Part shown: positions 14,791 to 22,788 of the stretch, one piece after another | Layout: each line of letters starts with the position of its first letter | Numbering within the stretch: position 1 is the first letter of the stretch | Assembly: GCA_001557035.1 (NCBI GenBank) | Contig: LSKJ01000410.1 | Span: forward strand, 1-28,765 | Reading direction: 5' to 3' | DNA: 28,765 nt | Source of the DNA: Rhodospirillaceae bacterium CCH5-H10 | GTDB taxonomy: Bacteria; Pseudomonadota; Alphaproteobacteria; Reyranellales; Reyranellaceae | Translations under genes and position numbers: made by a program | Notes under the pieces: model-generated | Databases searched by the model: none | The model's input: only the letters and a program-made list of their open reading frames with translations | Told to the model about the DNA's origin: nothing

Positions 14791-15738
14791 TGTCTCTCCC
14801 TGTGGTTTGGCGTCCTTGCTTGGAGCCGACCCTAGCACCTCCCACGGCGGCGGCGAGAATTTCTCGACGATGAAGTCGATGAAGGCCGTCACCTTGGGCG
14901 CGAGATGGCGGCGGTGCGGGTAGACCGCATGGATCGGGATCGGCTGCTCGGCGCGGAACTCTTCCAGCAGCGAGACCAGCTCGCCGTTCTTGATGGCGGT
15001 CGCCACCGTGAGGCGGGTCAGGCGCACGATGCCGAGCCCCTGCAGCGCCAGCCGCATCTGCGCCTCGCCCTCGGTGACGGCGACCCGTCCGCCGACCTCG
15101 ATTTCGCGCACCTCGCCGTCGATGCGGAACGGCCAGCGGTTGAGATAGGTGCGGTCGCGCGAGACGATGCAGTTGTGGCGGGTCAGTTCCTCGGGGCGCT
15201 GGGGCACGCGACGCTTCGCCAGATAGGCGGGCGAGGCGCAGACCAGCCGCACGTCCTCGCCGATCTTGCGCGCCATGAAACTGGTGTCGGCCAGGCGCCC
15301 GATGCGGATGGCGATGTCGACACCCTCCTCGATCATGTCGACGACGCGGTCGGTCGGCATGAGTTCGAGCTGCAGCAGCGGGTAGCGCTCCAGGAATTCC
15401 GAGATGACCGGCGCGAGCTGGTGGGTGGAGAAGGCGAGCGACGTCGTGACCTTCAGCAGGCCGTGCGGCGTACCGCTCTGGCCGCTGATCTGGTTCTCCA
15501 GCGTCTCGATCTCGCCCACGATACGCCGCGCCGTGGCATAGAAGGCCTCCCCCTCCTCGGTGAGGTGGAGCGCCCGGGTCGTGCGCTGCAAAAGCCGGAC
15601 GCCCAACCGGCTCTCCAGTCGGGTGACGAGCTTGCTGACGGCCGACGGGCTCAGCCCCAGGCTGGGTGCCGCGGCGGAAAAGCCTTTTGAATCAACGACC
15701 CGGACGAAGGCCGCCATCTCGCTTGCGTGGTCGATCAT
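14431..15738 (-). CDS. LysR-family regulator fused in frame to an unknown C-terminal domain
   Basis: One uninterrupted 435-codon frame. Residues 1-~300 are an ordinary LysR regulator: helix-turn-helix with AAFVRVVDSKGFSAAAPSLG, SPSAVSKLVTRLESRLGV and the wing RTTRALHLTEEGE, then an effector domain with DIAIRIGRLADTSFMARK. The regulator normally ends around EKFSPPPWE. Here a short linker follows and then ~119 extra residues (317-435) with no LysR homology that I recognise. No stop separates them, but an AGGGAGAG ribosome-binding site and ATG (14790) sit at the junction, so a second, free product could be made. Alternatives are a genuine fusion, a lost stop codon, or a sequencing error. The NTF2-like gene follows at 14415. 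Confidence 0.85.
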   Translation of the reverse strand: MIDHASEMAAFVRVVDSKGFSAAAPSLGLSPSAVSKLVTRLESRLGVRLLQRTTRALHLTEEGEAFYATARRIVGEIETLENQISGQSGTPHGLLKVTTSLAFSTHQLAPVISEFLERYPLLQLELMPTDRVVDMIEEGVDIAIRIGRLADTSFMARKIGEDVRLVCASPAYLAKRRVPQRPEELTRHNCIVSRDRTYLNRWPFRIDGEVREIEVGGRVAVTEGEAQMRLALQGLGIVRLTRLTVATAIKNGELVSLLEEFRAEQPIPIHAVYPHRRHLAPKVTAFIDFIVEKFSPPPWEVLGSAPSKDAKPQGETMDAETDLFVQAFWVKCRDVVRPELDEAVKALRGAGHEANISTQEFSPDKKDLPEGSPELVLTIHPAGSAARELRYRGDVPAREIEVTATDCKTARSDLSLVTDASVKNDIALCFGSLLK

Positions 15739-15764
15739 TGCGCCATTAATGAATTTTGTTCACT

Positions 15765-15781
15765 AGTGTTCGTCATACACT
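15765..15781. promoter_or_regulatory. Candidate LysR operator AGTGT-N7-ACACT
   Basis: A perfect 5-bp dyad with 7-nt spacer lies between the LysR start (15738) and the small gene at 15843. It contains the T-N11-A pattern (T15767, A15779). Nearby ATTAAT segments make the region AT-rich. It is a plausible binding site for the divergent LysR protein. Confidence 0.4.
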
Positions 15782-15842
15782 CCGTATTAATCGCCGGGAA
15801 GAACGGAATTATGTTCCTTTCATTCCTTTGGAGGTTCTTGCC

Positions 15843-15974
15843 ATGTTCACGACGCCCTATCCCACCATCGCCGAACGTCAGGCTTTCGAAGCCCGTGCGC
15901 TGCGCATGCGCGGGGCAGCCGTGGCCGGCCTGATGCGCAACATCGCCCGCTGGGTCTCGGCAGCCGCCCGCTAA
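15843..15974 (+). CDS. 43-aa basic amphipathic small protein
   Basis: A short gene starting at ATG 15843 behind a clear TTGGAGG ribosome-binding site, ending TAA at 15972-15974. The product begins MFTTPYPTIAERQAFEARA and continues as an Arg/Ala-rich amphipathic helix ending AAAR. I do not recognise a named family. The pattern resembles the small basic single-helix proteins (YjiS/DUF1127-like) common in alphaproteobacteria, but the diagnostic residues are not evident. It is divergent from the LysR fusion gene and 7 nt ahead of the DinB-like gene, probably co-transcribed. Support is the Shine-Dalgarno, codon use like the neighbours, and position; existence is likely but unproven. Confidence 0.6.
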   Translation: MFTTPYPTIAERQAFEARALRMRGAAVAGLMRNIARWVSAAAR

Positions 15975-15981
15975 GGCAGGT

Positions 15982-16491
15982 ATGCCTGGGGCTCCCGGTG
16001 GCCTCTGGGGCCAGTACGCCCGCTACAACCGGCTGGCCAACGAGACGCTTTACGCGGTCTGCGCCGGGCTCTCCGGCGCGGAATACCGCCGCGACCTCGG
16101 CGCCTTCTTCGGCAGTGTCCACGGCACGCTGAACCATCTGCTGCTGGGCGATCGAATCTGGATGACGCGGTTCGAGGGCGGCGAGCACGTCTCGACCAAC
16201 CTGGGCGCACCCCAGTTCGAGGAGTTCGAAGCGCTCCGCGCCGAGCGCGAGCGTCTCGACCGCCACATCGAGCATTTCTTCGCGAACCTGCCGGCGGGCT
16301 TCGAGCGGGGCAGCGTTCGCTACGTCAACAATTCGGGCTTCGACACCGAGGATCCGTGGTCGGTGATCCTGCCGCATTTCTTCAATCACCAGACCCATCA
16401 CCGCGCCCAGGTCCATACGCTGCTCTCGCAACTGGGCCACAAGCCGCCGGTGCTGGATCTGCATCGGGTGTTGCGGCCCGATCCGACGTGA
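15982..16491 (+). CDS. DinB/YfiT-family four-helix metalloprotein
   Basis: This 169-aa protein has the DinB fold, a four-helix bundle that usually binds a divalent metal through three His. It begins YARYNRLANETLYAV, typical of the first helix. Candidate ligands are His52 in SVHGTLNHLLLGDRIW and His136/His140 in FFNHQTHHRAQVH. The family includes bacillithiol- and mycothiol-dependent transferases and DNA-damage-induced proteins; the reaction here is not assignable. AAGGCAGGT precedes the ATG. It follows the 43-aa gene by 7 nt and ends 22 nt before an inverted-repeat element shared with the convergent tetR gene. Confidence 0.9.
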   Translation: MPGAPGGLWGQYARYNRLANETLYAVCAGLSGAEYRRDLGAFFGSVHGTLNHLLLGDRIWMTRFEGGEHVSTNLGAPQFEEFEALRAERERLDRHIEHFFANLPAGFERGSVRYVNNSGFDTEDPWSVILPHFFNHQTHHRAQVHTLLSQLGHKPPVLDLHRVLRPDPT

Positions 16492-16512
16492 GGCGGCATG
16501 AGCCTCATTGGA

Positions 16513-16577
16513 GAGCGCCACTCCAGTGGCGCTCTTCGGTGTCGACGAGACATGAGCGCCACTGGAGTGGCGCGCTC
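16513..16577. repeat. Double palindrome / bidirectional terminator-like element between DinB and TetR genes
   Basis: 16513-16534 is a perfect 10-bp hairpin with a 2-nt loop. 16554-16577 is a second near-identical hairpin. The two are also inverted copies of each other: 20-bp perfect arms 16515-16534 and 16554-16573, with a 19-nt spacer holding GTCGAC. It can fold as two small hairpins or one long stem and lies between convergent genes, fitting a two-way terminator or a dispersed palindromic repeat. Confidence 0.75.
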
Positions 16578-16582
16578 CAAGG

Positions 16583-17158
16583 CTAGTGTCGTGGCCTGGA
16601 GAGGGAGGCGCCCGCCGCCTTCAACAACACCGTCGCCGCTTCCCGCGCGGCCGCCGCGACCTTCGGATCGCCGCGCACGATGGCGGCGGCGATGGCGCCG
16701 TCGATCAGGATCTGCAGCTGCATCGACAGCGGTGCGGCGTCCTTGATGCCGATCCGTTCGAGAAGTTCCTGAAACCAGGCCCGCCGCTGCTCCTTGAACG
16801 CGAGCGCGATCTTGTTGGCGGCATGAGCCGGCTCCTTGAGCTCGGCGACGGCATTCACGAAGGGACAGCCGCGGAACACGCCGGTCGCGATGGTGCGCTC
16901 CAACCGGTCGAAGGCGCCCAGGATCTGCTCCATCGGCGGCCGGTCCGACGGCGGCGCGGGCCGCAGCCGCCGCGACAGGTAGGCCACGATCAGGTCGTCC
17001 TTCGACGGAAAGTGATTGTAGAGCGTGCGCTTGCTGATGCCGATCTCGGCCGCGATCGTGTCGACGCCCACGGCGCGGATACCCTGGCCGTAGAACAGCC
17101 GGTCTGCCGTATCGAGGATGCGCTCCTGCATCGCTGCCCTGCTGGCCGCTCTCGCCAT
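16583..17158 (-). CDS. TetR-family repressor, likely of the divergent MFS gene
   Basis: This 191-aa TetR regulator has an N-terminal helix-turn-helix (about residues 10-60) with ERILDTADRLFYGQGIRAVGV, TIAAEIGISKRTLYNHF and PSKDDLIVAYL. The all-helical effector domain carries GVFRGCPFVNAVAEL, typical of the TetR group that often controls exporters. The start at 17158 gives a normal N-terminus; the frame is open further upstream but that part lies in the MFS gene. It is divergent from the MFS exporter across 70 bp that contain a near-perfect 16-bp palindrome, so repression of both promoters is expected. Confidence 0.92.
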   Translation of the reverse strand: MARAASRAAMQERILDTADRLFYGQGIRAVGVDTIAAEIGISKRTLYNHFPSKDDLIVAYLSRRLRPAPPSDRPPMEQILGAFDRLERTIATGVFRGCPFVNAVAELKEPAHAANKIALAFKEQRRAWFQELLERIGIKDAAPLSMQLQILIDGAIAAAIVRGDPKVAAAAREAATVLLKAAGASLSRPRH

Positions 17159-17193
17159 GATGCCTTGACCCTCTTCCGGCGCCGACCTTAAGG

Positions 17194-17209
17194 TACACAG
17201 GTCTGTGTA
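17194..17209. promoter_or_regulatory. TetR-type operator TACACAG-GT-CTGTGTA
   Basis: A perfect palindrome with 7-bp arms and a 2-bp centre lies between the divergent tetR and MFS genes, 20 bp ahead of the MFS start. Size and symmetry are typical of TetR-family operators. Confidence 0.75.
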
Positions 17210-17228
17210 ATCAAGGTGGAGGCGCGCC

Positions 17229-18461
17229 GTGGCTATCCTAAAGGAATTGCGCCCGGTCATGCCGATCCTGATCGGGGCCTCGGTCATGCTGAGCCTCGGC
17301 ATGGGCGTGCGCCAGAGTTTCGGGCTGGTGATGCCGTCGCTGACGCGCGACATCGCCCTGACCGTCTCCGATTTCGCCCTGGCCATGTCGGTCCAGAACC
17401 TCGCCTGGGGCTTCCTGCAGCCGGTCGCTGGCGCGCTGGCGGTGCGGCTCGGCTTCCGAATCATCATGGTTTCAGGGGCCGCGCTCTACGTGGCAGGGCT
17501 TGCCGTGTTTGCGATGGCCGGCGGCATGACCGGCGTGATGCTGGGCGGCGGCGTGCTGATCGGCATGGCGCTGGCCTGCACCGCCTCGGCGATCTCGCTG
17601 GCCGTCGGTGCCCGCGCCGTTCCGGCCAAGATGCGCAGCCTCGTGCTGGGCGCCATCACCGCCACCGGCTCGCTGGGCGCACTGCTGTCGGCTCCGCTCG
17701 GCCAGATGCTCACGACCGAGCATGGCTGGCGCGCCGGGCTGCTGGGTTTTCTAGCTCTCACCGTGTTCATGCTGCCGGCGGCCTGGATCGCCGGCCGCGT
17801 CGATCGCCTGAGTCCGCCGACGCCCGCGACGGGCGACATCAGCGCCGCTTCGCCGCGCGTGGCGCTCGCGGCCGCGCTGCGCAATCCGTCGTTCCTGGTG
17901 ATGACGGCCGCCTACTTCGTCTGCGGCATGCAGCTCCTGTTCATCACCACGCACCTGCCGTCCTATCTCGCGATCTGCGGCATGGACCCGTCGCTCAGCG
18001 CCGGTGCGCTGGGCGCCATCGCCCTGTTCAACGTGTTCGGCAGCCTCTTCTTCGGCTGGGCCGGCGGCCATTGGTCGAAGCTCGGCCTGCTGGGCGGCAT
18101 CTACATCGCCCGCTCGATCGTGCTTGCCTGCTACTTCGTGATGCCGCCGACGCCGGCCAGCACGCTGGTCTTCGCCTCGGCCATGGGATTCCTGTGGCTG
18201 GGCGTCGGCCCGCTGGTCGCGGGATCGGTGGTCGAGATGTTCGGCCTGCGCTGGCAGGCAATGATCCAGGGCGTTGCCTTCATGAGCCATCAGGTCGGCA
18301 GCTTCGTGGGTGCCCTGGGCGGCGGTCTGCTGTTCGACGCGCTGGGCTCCTACGACCTCGCCTGGCGCCTCGGCGTCGCGCTGGGCCTCACCGCCGGTCT
18401 GGTGCAGGTGACGTTCGCCCTGATGCGCCCGCCACCCGCGCCGAGACCTATTCTGGTTTGA
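17229..18461 (+). CDS. MFS transporter, putative exporter
   Basis: This 410-aa inner-membrane protein has about 12 transmembrane helices and the major-facilitator layout. The first helix pair holds MLSLGMGVRQSFGLVMPSL, and the loop 2-3 region is ALAVRLGFRIIM. TM segments such as VMLGGGVLIGMALACTASAI and LVLGAITATGSLGALLSAP follow, then a long central loop near residues 200-220 before the second half. The GTG start at 17229 is preceded by GGTGGAGG. Divergent pairing with a TetR repressor and a strong operator suggests an inducible efflux pump, but the substrate is unknown. The last 14 nt overlap the 3' end of the convergent RND gene. Confidence 0.9.
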   Translation: MAILKELRPVMPILIGASVMLSLGMGVRQSFGLVMPSLTRDIALTVSDFALAMSVQNLAWGFLQPVAGALAVRLGFRIIMVSGAALYVAGLAVFAMAGGMTGVMLGGGVLIGMALACTASAISLAVGARAVPAKMRSLVLGAITATGSLGALLSAPLGQMLTTEHGWRAGLLGFLALTVFMLPAAWIAGRVDRLSPPTPATGDISAASPRVALAAALRNPSFLVMTAAYFVCGMQLLFITTHLPSYLAICGMDPSLSAGALGAIALFNVFGSLFFGWAGGHWSKLGLLGGIYIARSIVLACYFVMPPTPASTLVFASAMGFLWLGVGPLVAGSVVEMFGLRWQAMIQGVAFMSHQVGSFVGALGGGLLFDALGSYDLAWRLGVALGLTAGLVQVTFALMRPPPAPRPILV

Positions 18462-21400
18462 ACTCCGGTTTGATGTCCTGCTTGCGCCACTTGAACCGCA
18501 GCTCGGCCAGCCCGACGCTCAGCACGTAGAAGACCGGCGTGAAGATCAGGCCGAAGATCGTCACGCCCAGCATGCCGGAGAACACCGCGGTGCCCAGCGA
18601 CTGGCGCATCTCCGCGCCGGCGCCGGTGCTGATGACCAGCGGCACCACGCCCAGGATGAAGGCCAGCGACGTCATCAGGATGGGCCGCAGGCGCGTCTTC
18701 GACGCGGTCACCGCCGCATCGAAGCGGTTCATGCCCTGCTCGTGCGCCTGCTTGGCGAACTCCACGATCAGGATGGCGTTCTTGGCCGCGAGGCCGACCA
18801 GCACGACCAGGCCGATCTCGACCAGGACGTTGCGGTCGAGTCCGCGGATGTTCACGCCGATCATGGCTGCGAGGATGCACATCGGCACGATCAGGATGAC
18901 GGCCAGCGGCAGCAGCCAGCTTTCGTAGAGCGCCGCCAGCAGCAGGAAGACGAAGAGCACCGCGAGGCCGAAAGCCAGGATCGCGGTGTTGCCGGCCAAC
19001 TTCTCCTGCAGCGCGATCTCGGTCCATTCGAAGCCGAAACCCGACGGCAGCACCTTCTCCGCCAGCCCTTCCATCGTGGCAATGCCCTGGCCCGACGAGA
19101 AGCCGCGTTGCAGGGCGACCTGCACCTCGGCCGCCGGATAGAGGTTGTAGCGCGCCACGCGATAGGGGCCGGTGATGTCCTCGAAGGTCGCGACGGCGCC
19201 GATCGGCACCATCTCGCCCGAGACGCTGCGCGTCTTGAGATTCTCGACGTCGCGCAAGGTGAGGCGATAGGGATTGTCGGCCTGCACCGTCACGCGGTAG
19301 GTGCGGCCCAGAATGTTGAAGTCGTTGACGTAGGCCGAGCCCATGTAGGCCGACAGCGTCTCGAACACGCGCGCGATCGGCACACCCAGCTGCTCGGCCT
19401 TGGTCCGGTCGATGTCGGCGAAGATCTGCGGCGTGCGCGTGTTGTAGAGCGTGAAGGCCTGGGTCAGGCCCGGCGCCTGCCCTGCCGCCCCGGCGAGCGC
19501 CCAGGTGGCGCCCTCCAGCGCCGTCAACCCGCGCGAAGCGCGGTCCTGCACGTAGCCCTTGAGGCCGCCGCCCGTGCCGATGCCGGGCACGGAGGGCGGC
19601 TCGAGGACGAACACGAAGGCCTCGCGCAGCGCGAACATCTGTCCGCGGAGGTCGGCCAGGATCATGTCCTTGGTGATGCCCGGCCGCTCCTTGAAGGGCT
19701 TCAGGGTCACGAAGATCACGCCCGTGTTGGGCGCGTTGGTGAAGGTCGCGCCGTCGAAGCCGACGAACGAGACCGCGTTCGCCACACCCGGCCGCGACAT
19801 GATGATTTCGCTCGCCTTGCGCACGAGGGCGTCCGACCGCTCGAGCGTCGAGCCGGCGGGAAGCTGCATGGCCGCGATCAGGTAGGAACGGTCGAGCTGC
19901 GGTACCAGGCCGGTCGGGGTCGACACGAGGCGGTTCTGGGTGAGCGCCAGCAGGCCGGCATAGATCACCAGCATGATGAAGCCCATGCGGATCAACCGCG
20001 CCGTCATGCGGCCGTAGAAGTTCGACAGCGCGTCGAAGCCGCGGTTGAACTGGCGGAAGAACCAGTGGACCGGCCAGGCGAGCCGTTCCAGCAGACCGGG
20101 CTTGGGCTTCTCGACATGCGACAGGGCATGCGTCTTGAGCAGCAGCGCGGCCATCGCGGGCGACAGCGTCAGCGACACGAAGGCCGAGATCGCGGTCGAG
20201 GCGGCGATGGTGATGGCGAACTGCTTGTAGAAGGTGCCCTGCAGGCCGGTGATGAAGGCGGTCGGCAGGAACACCGCGATCAGGACCAGCGAGATCGCGA
20301 TCAGCGCGCCGCCGACCTCGTCCATCGTCTTGTGCGCCGCCTCCTTGGGCGACATGCCCTGGGTCAGGTAGCGCTCCACGTTCTCGACCACGACGATGGC
20401 GTCATCCACGACGATGCCGATCGCCAGCACAAGGCCGAACAGCGACAGCGTGTTGAAGGAGATTCCCACCGCGGCCATCACGGCGAACGAGCCGATCAGC
20501 GAGACCGGAATGGCGAGGATCGGGATGATCGCCGCGCGCCAGGTCTGCAGGAACAGGATGACGACGATGACGACGAGGATCACGGCCTCGAACAGAGTCG
20601 TGATGACGGCGTCGACCGAGGCCTGGATGAAGGTCGTGGGATTGTAGACGATCGTATAGTCGAGGCCGGACGGGAAGCTCTTCTTCAGCCGCTCCATCTC
20701 CGCGATGATGGCGTCCGAGGTGGCGAGCGCGTTGGATCCCGGCCGCTGGAAGATGCCGAGCGCGGTCGCCGTCTTGTTGTCGAGATAGGCGTTCAGTGTG
20801 TAGTCCTGCGCGCCCAGCTCGACGCGGGCGATGTCGCGGAGGCGGGTCACCGATCCGTCGGGCTCGGCGCGGATCACGATGTTCTCGAACTGGTCGGGCG
20901 AGCTCAGCCGCCCCAGCGTGCGCACCGACAGGGTGAACCCGCCCGGCGACACGGCCGGGGCCTGGTTGACCGCGCCGGCGGCGACCTGGAGGTTCGCCGC
21001 CCGCAGCGCCAGCACGACCTCGCCGGCCGTCAGGTTGCGCGCGGCGACGCGGGCCGGGTCGAGCCAGATTCGCATCGAGTAGTCGCGGCCGCCGAACACG
21101 AGCACGTTGCCGACGCCGTCGACGCGGGTCAGCACGTCCTTCACGTAAAGCGTGGCGTAGTTGGAGATGTACTGCTGGTCGCGGCTGCCGTCCGGCGAGA
21201 CCATGTGCACGACCATCATCAGGTCGGGCGAGGCCTTGCGGACCACGATGCCGAGACGCTGCACGTCCTCGGGCAGGCGCGGCTGGGCCACCGCGACGCG
21301 GTTCTGCACCAGCACCTGGGCCTGGTCGATGTCCACGCCGGGCTTGAACACGACGTTGATCGAGAGGCGCCCGTCACCGGTCGACTGCGACTCGATGTAG

Positions 21401-21633
21401 AGCATGTCGTCGACGCCGTTGACCTCGAGCTCGATCGGGGTGGCAACCGTCTCGGCGATCACCTCGGCGGACGCGCCGGGATAGGTCGCGGTGATGTTGA
21501 CGGTCGGCGGCGCGATCTCGGGATATTCCGCCACGGGAAGCCCGCGCTGGGCGATGAAGCCCACGATCACGATGATGACCGAGAGGACCGACGCGAAGAT
21601 CGGCCGGTCGATGAAGAAATGGGAAAAACGCAT
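18448..21633 (-). CDS. RND (HAE1) efflux transporter, MexF/OqxB-like
   Basis: This 1061-aa inner-membrane proton-drug antiporter is of full family length. It opens MRFSHFFIDRPIFASVLSVI, followed by the porter-domain start GLPVAEYPEIAPPTVNITA. The TM4 proton-relay Asp pair is in [18 protein letters not shown] and the TM10 Lys in [16 protein letters not shown]. The C-terminal [20 protein letters not shown] is also family-typical. The N-terminal PEIAPPTVNI and the overall pattern are closer to MexF/OqxB than to AcrB, as I recall them. It starts 9 nt after the adaptor gene, forming an adaptor-pump operon. No outer-membrane channel gene is in the window, so it probably uses a TolC/OprM-type protein encoded elsewhere. 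Substrates are not predictable. Confidence 0.95.
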   Translation of the reverse strand: MRFSHFFIDRPIFASVLSVIIVIVGFIAQRGLPVAEYPEIAPPTVNITATYPGASAEVIAETVATPIELEVNGVDDMLYIESQSTGDGRLSINVVFKPGVDIDQAQVLVQNRVAVAQPRLPEDVQRLGIVVRKASPDLMMVVHMVSPDGSRDQQYISNYATLYVKDVLTRVDGVGNVLVFGGRDYSMRIWLDPARVAARNLTAGEVVLALRAANLQVAAGAVNQAPAVSPGGFTLSVRTLGRLSSPDQFENIVIRAEPDGSVTRLRDIARVELGAQDYTLNAYLDNKTATALGIFQRPGSNALATSDAIIAEMERLKKSFPSGLDYTIVYNPTTFIQASVDAVITTLFEAVILVVIVVILFLQTWRAAIIPILAIPVSLIGSFAVMAAVGISFNTLSLFGLVLAIGIVVDDAIVVVENVERYLTQGMSPKEAAHKTMDEVGGALIAISLVLIAVFLPTAFITGLQGTFYKQFAITIAASTAISAFVSLTLSPAMAALLLKTHALSHVEKPKPGLLERLAWPVHWFFRQFNRGFDALSNFYGRMTARLIRMGFIMLVIYAGLLALTQNRLVSTPTGLVPQLDRSYLIAAMQLPAGSTLERSDALVRKASEIIMSRPGVANAVSFVGFDGATFTNAPNTGVIFVTLKPFKERPGITKDMILADLRGQMFALREAFVFVLEPPSVPGIGTGGGLKGYVQDRASRGLTALEGATWALAGAAGQAPGLTQAFTLYNTRTPQIFADIDRTKAEQLGVPIARVFETLSAYMGSAYVNDFNILGRTYRVTVQADNPYRLTLRDVENLKTRSVSGEMVPIGAVATFEDITGPYRVARYNLYPAAEVQVALQRGFSSGQGIATMEGLAEKVLPSGFGFEWTEIALQEKLAGNTAILAFGLAVLFVFLLLAALYESWLLPLAVILIVPMCILAAMIGVNIRGLDRNVLVEIGLVVLVGLAAKNAILIVEFAKQAHEQGMNRFDAAVTASKTRLRPILMTSLAFILGVVPLVISTGAGAEMRQSLGTAVFSGMLGVTIFGLIFTPVFYVLSVGLAELRFKWRKQDIKPEFKPE

Positions 21634-21642
21634 GACGGGCCC

Positions 21643-22788
21643 TTACCCGGCCTTCGCAGTGATCTCGGCCTTCTGAGGCACGACCTTGGCGCCTGGCCGG
21701 ACCATGGGATTGGCGAGGCCGTCGAGTACCACCTTGTCGGTGGGCGTGAGGCCGGTGCGGATCACGCGCAGGCCGTCGACCAGCGTGCCCAGGGTCACGG
21801 GCTTGGCCTGCACGACGTCGCCCGGGCCCACGACGAACACGATCTTGCGCGCCTGGTCGGAGATGATGGCCGAGTCGGGAATCAGCAGCGCGTCGTACTC
21901 GCCGCCGAACAGTTGCAGGCGGCCGAAGATGCCGGGCGTCAGGAGCTGGTCCTTGTTGTCGACCAGGGCGCGGACGCGGATCGTGCCGGAGCGCGCGGTC
22001 ATCGCGTTGTCCACGAAGTCGACCTTGCCGGTGCGCTTCCACTCGGTCTCGTCGGAAAGCCGGATGCGGACGGGATTGGCGCCGTCGCGCGAGGAGGCGA
22101 GCGCTCCCGACAGGATCAGGCGGCTGTAGCGGAGATGGTCGGCCTCCGAGATGTCGAAGACGAAGCGGATGGGGTCGAGCGTCACGATCGTGGCGAGCAG
22201 GGTGGCGCCGGTCTGCCCCCCCGAGATCAGGTTGCCGGCATCGACCTTGCGGTCGGAAATGCGGCCGGCGATCGGCGCCGTCACATTCGTCCACTCGAGG
22301 TTCAGCTGGGCGTTGCGCAGCGCGGCCTCGGCCGACTTCAGCTGGGCGCGGGCGACGGCGAGCGTCGACTTGCGCGAATCCTGTTCCGCCTCGGTGATGG
22401 TGCGCGAGGCGATCAGCGACGCGCCGCGGCCGACCTGCAGCTCAGCAAGATCGACCTGGGCCTTGTTGCGCGCGACCTCCGCCTCCGCCGATTCGACCGC
22501 GATCTCGTAGGGACGCTTGTCGATGGTGAAGAGCGGATCGCCGACCTTGACGATCTGGCCGTCGCGGAAATCGATCTTGTCGATGAAGCCCGAGACGCGC
22601 GCGCGGACTTCCACGGAAGCGACGGCCTCGAAGCGGCCGGAATATTCGTCCCACTGGGTCACCCGCTTGGCGACCGGTTCGGAAACCCCGACCGGCATGG
22701 CCGGGGGGCCGCCCTGGGCGAAAGCTGCGGATGAAAATGCCAAGAGGCTGAGGCTGGCGAAAGCCAGCAGGCGGCGACGTACGGACAC
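21643..22788 (-). CDS. RND efflux periplasmic adaptor (membrane fusion protein), partner of the MexF-like pump
   Basis: This 381-aa adaptor links the pump at 18448-21633 to an outer-membrane channel. It has a signal peptide (RRRLLAFASLSLLAFSSAAFA), a lipoyl-like half ASVEVRARVSGFIDKIDFRDGQ, and an alpha-hairpin with LAELQVGRGASLIASRTITEAEQ. The second lipoyl half is APIAGRISDRKVDAGNL, followed by a beta-barrel and a membrane-proximal domain. The GTG at 22788 was preferred to an ATG 14 codons earlier because GGGGGAG (22794-22800) is well placed and the signal peptide then begins at the start. The mature sequence has no lipobox Cys. It is divergent from a second adaptor-pump pair. Confidence 0.92.
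   Translation of the reverse strand: MSVRRRLLAFASLSLLAFSSAAFAQGGPPAMPVGVSEPVAKRVTQWDEYSGRFEAVASVEVRARVSGFIDKIDFRDGQIVKVGDPLFTIDKRPYEIAVESAEAEVARNKAQVDLAELQVGRGASLIASRTITEAEQDSRKSTLAVARAQLKSAEAALRNAQLNLEWTNVTAPIAGRISDRKVDAGNLISGGQTGATLLATIVTLDPIRFVFDISEADHLRYSRLILSGALASSRDGANPVRIRLSDETEWKRTGKVDFVDNAMTARSGTIRVRALVDNKDQLLTPGIFGRLQLFGGEYDALLIPDSAIISDQARKIVFVVGPGDVVQAKPVTLGTLVDGLRVIRTGLTPTDKVVLDGLANPMVRPGAKVVPQKAEITAKAG

Noticed and set aside
17159..17467. N-terminal extension of the TetR gene into the MFS gene
   Set aside because: The helix-turn-helix begins just after the Met at 17158, and the extension would run antisense through the MFS start and the operator.
18742..22734. A 1330-codon plus-strand open frame opposite the RND pump and its adaptor
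   Set aside because: It runs antisense through two genes with clear RND motifs. Its translation is Asp/Arg/His/Gly-rich low-complexity with no domains, typical of the complementary frame of high-GC genes.
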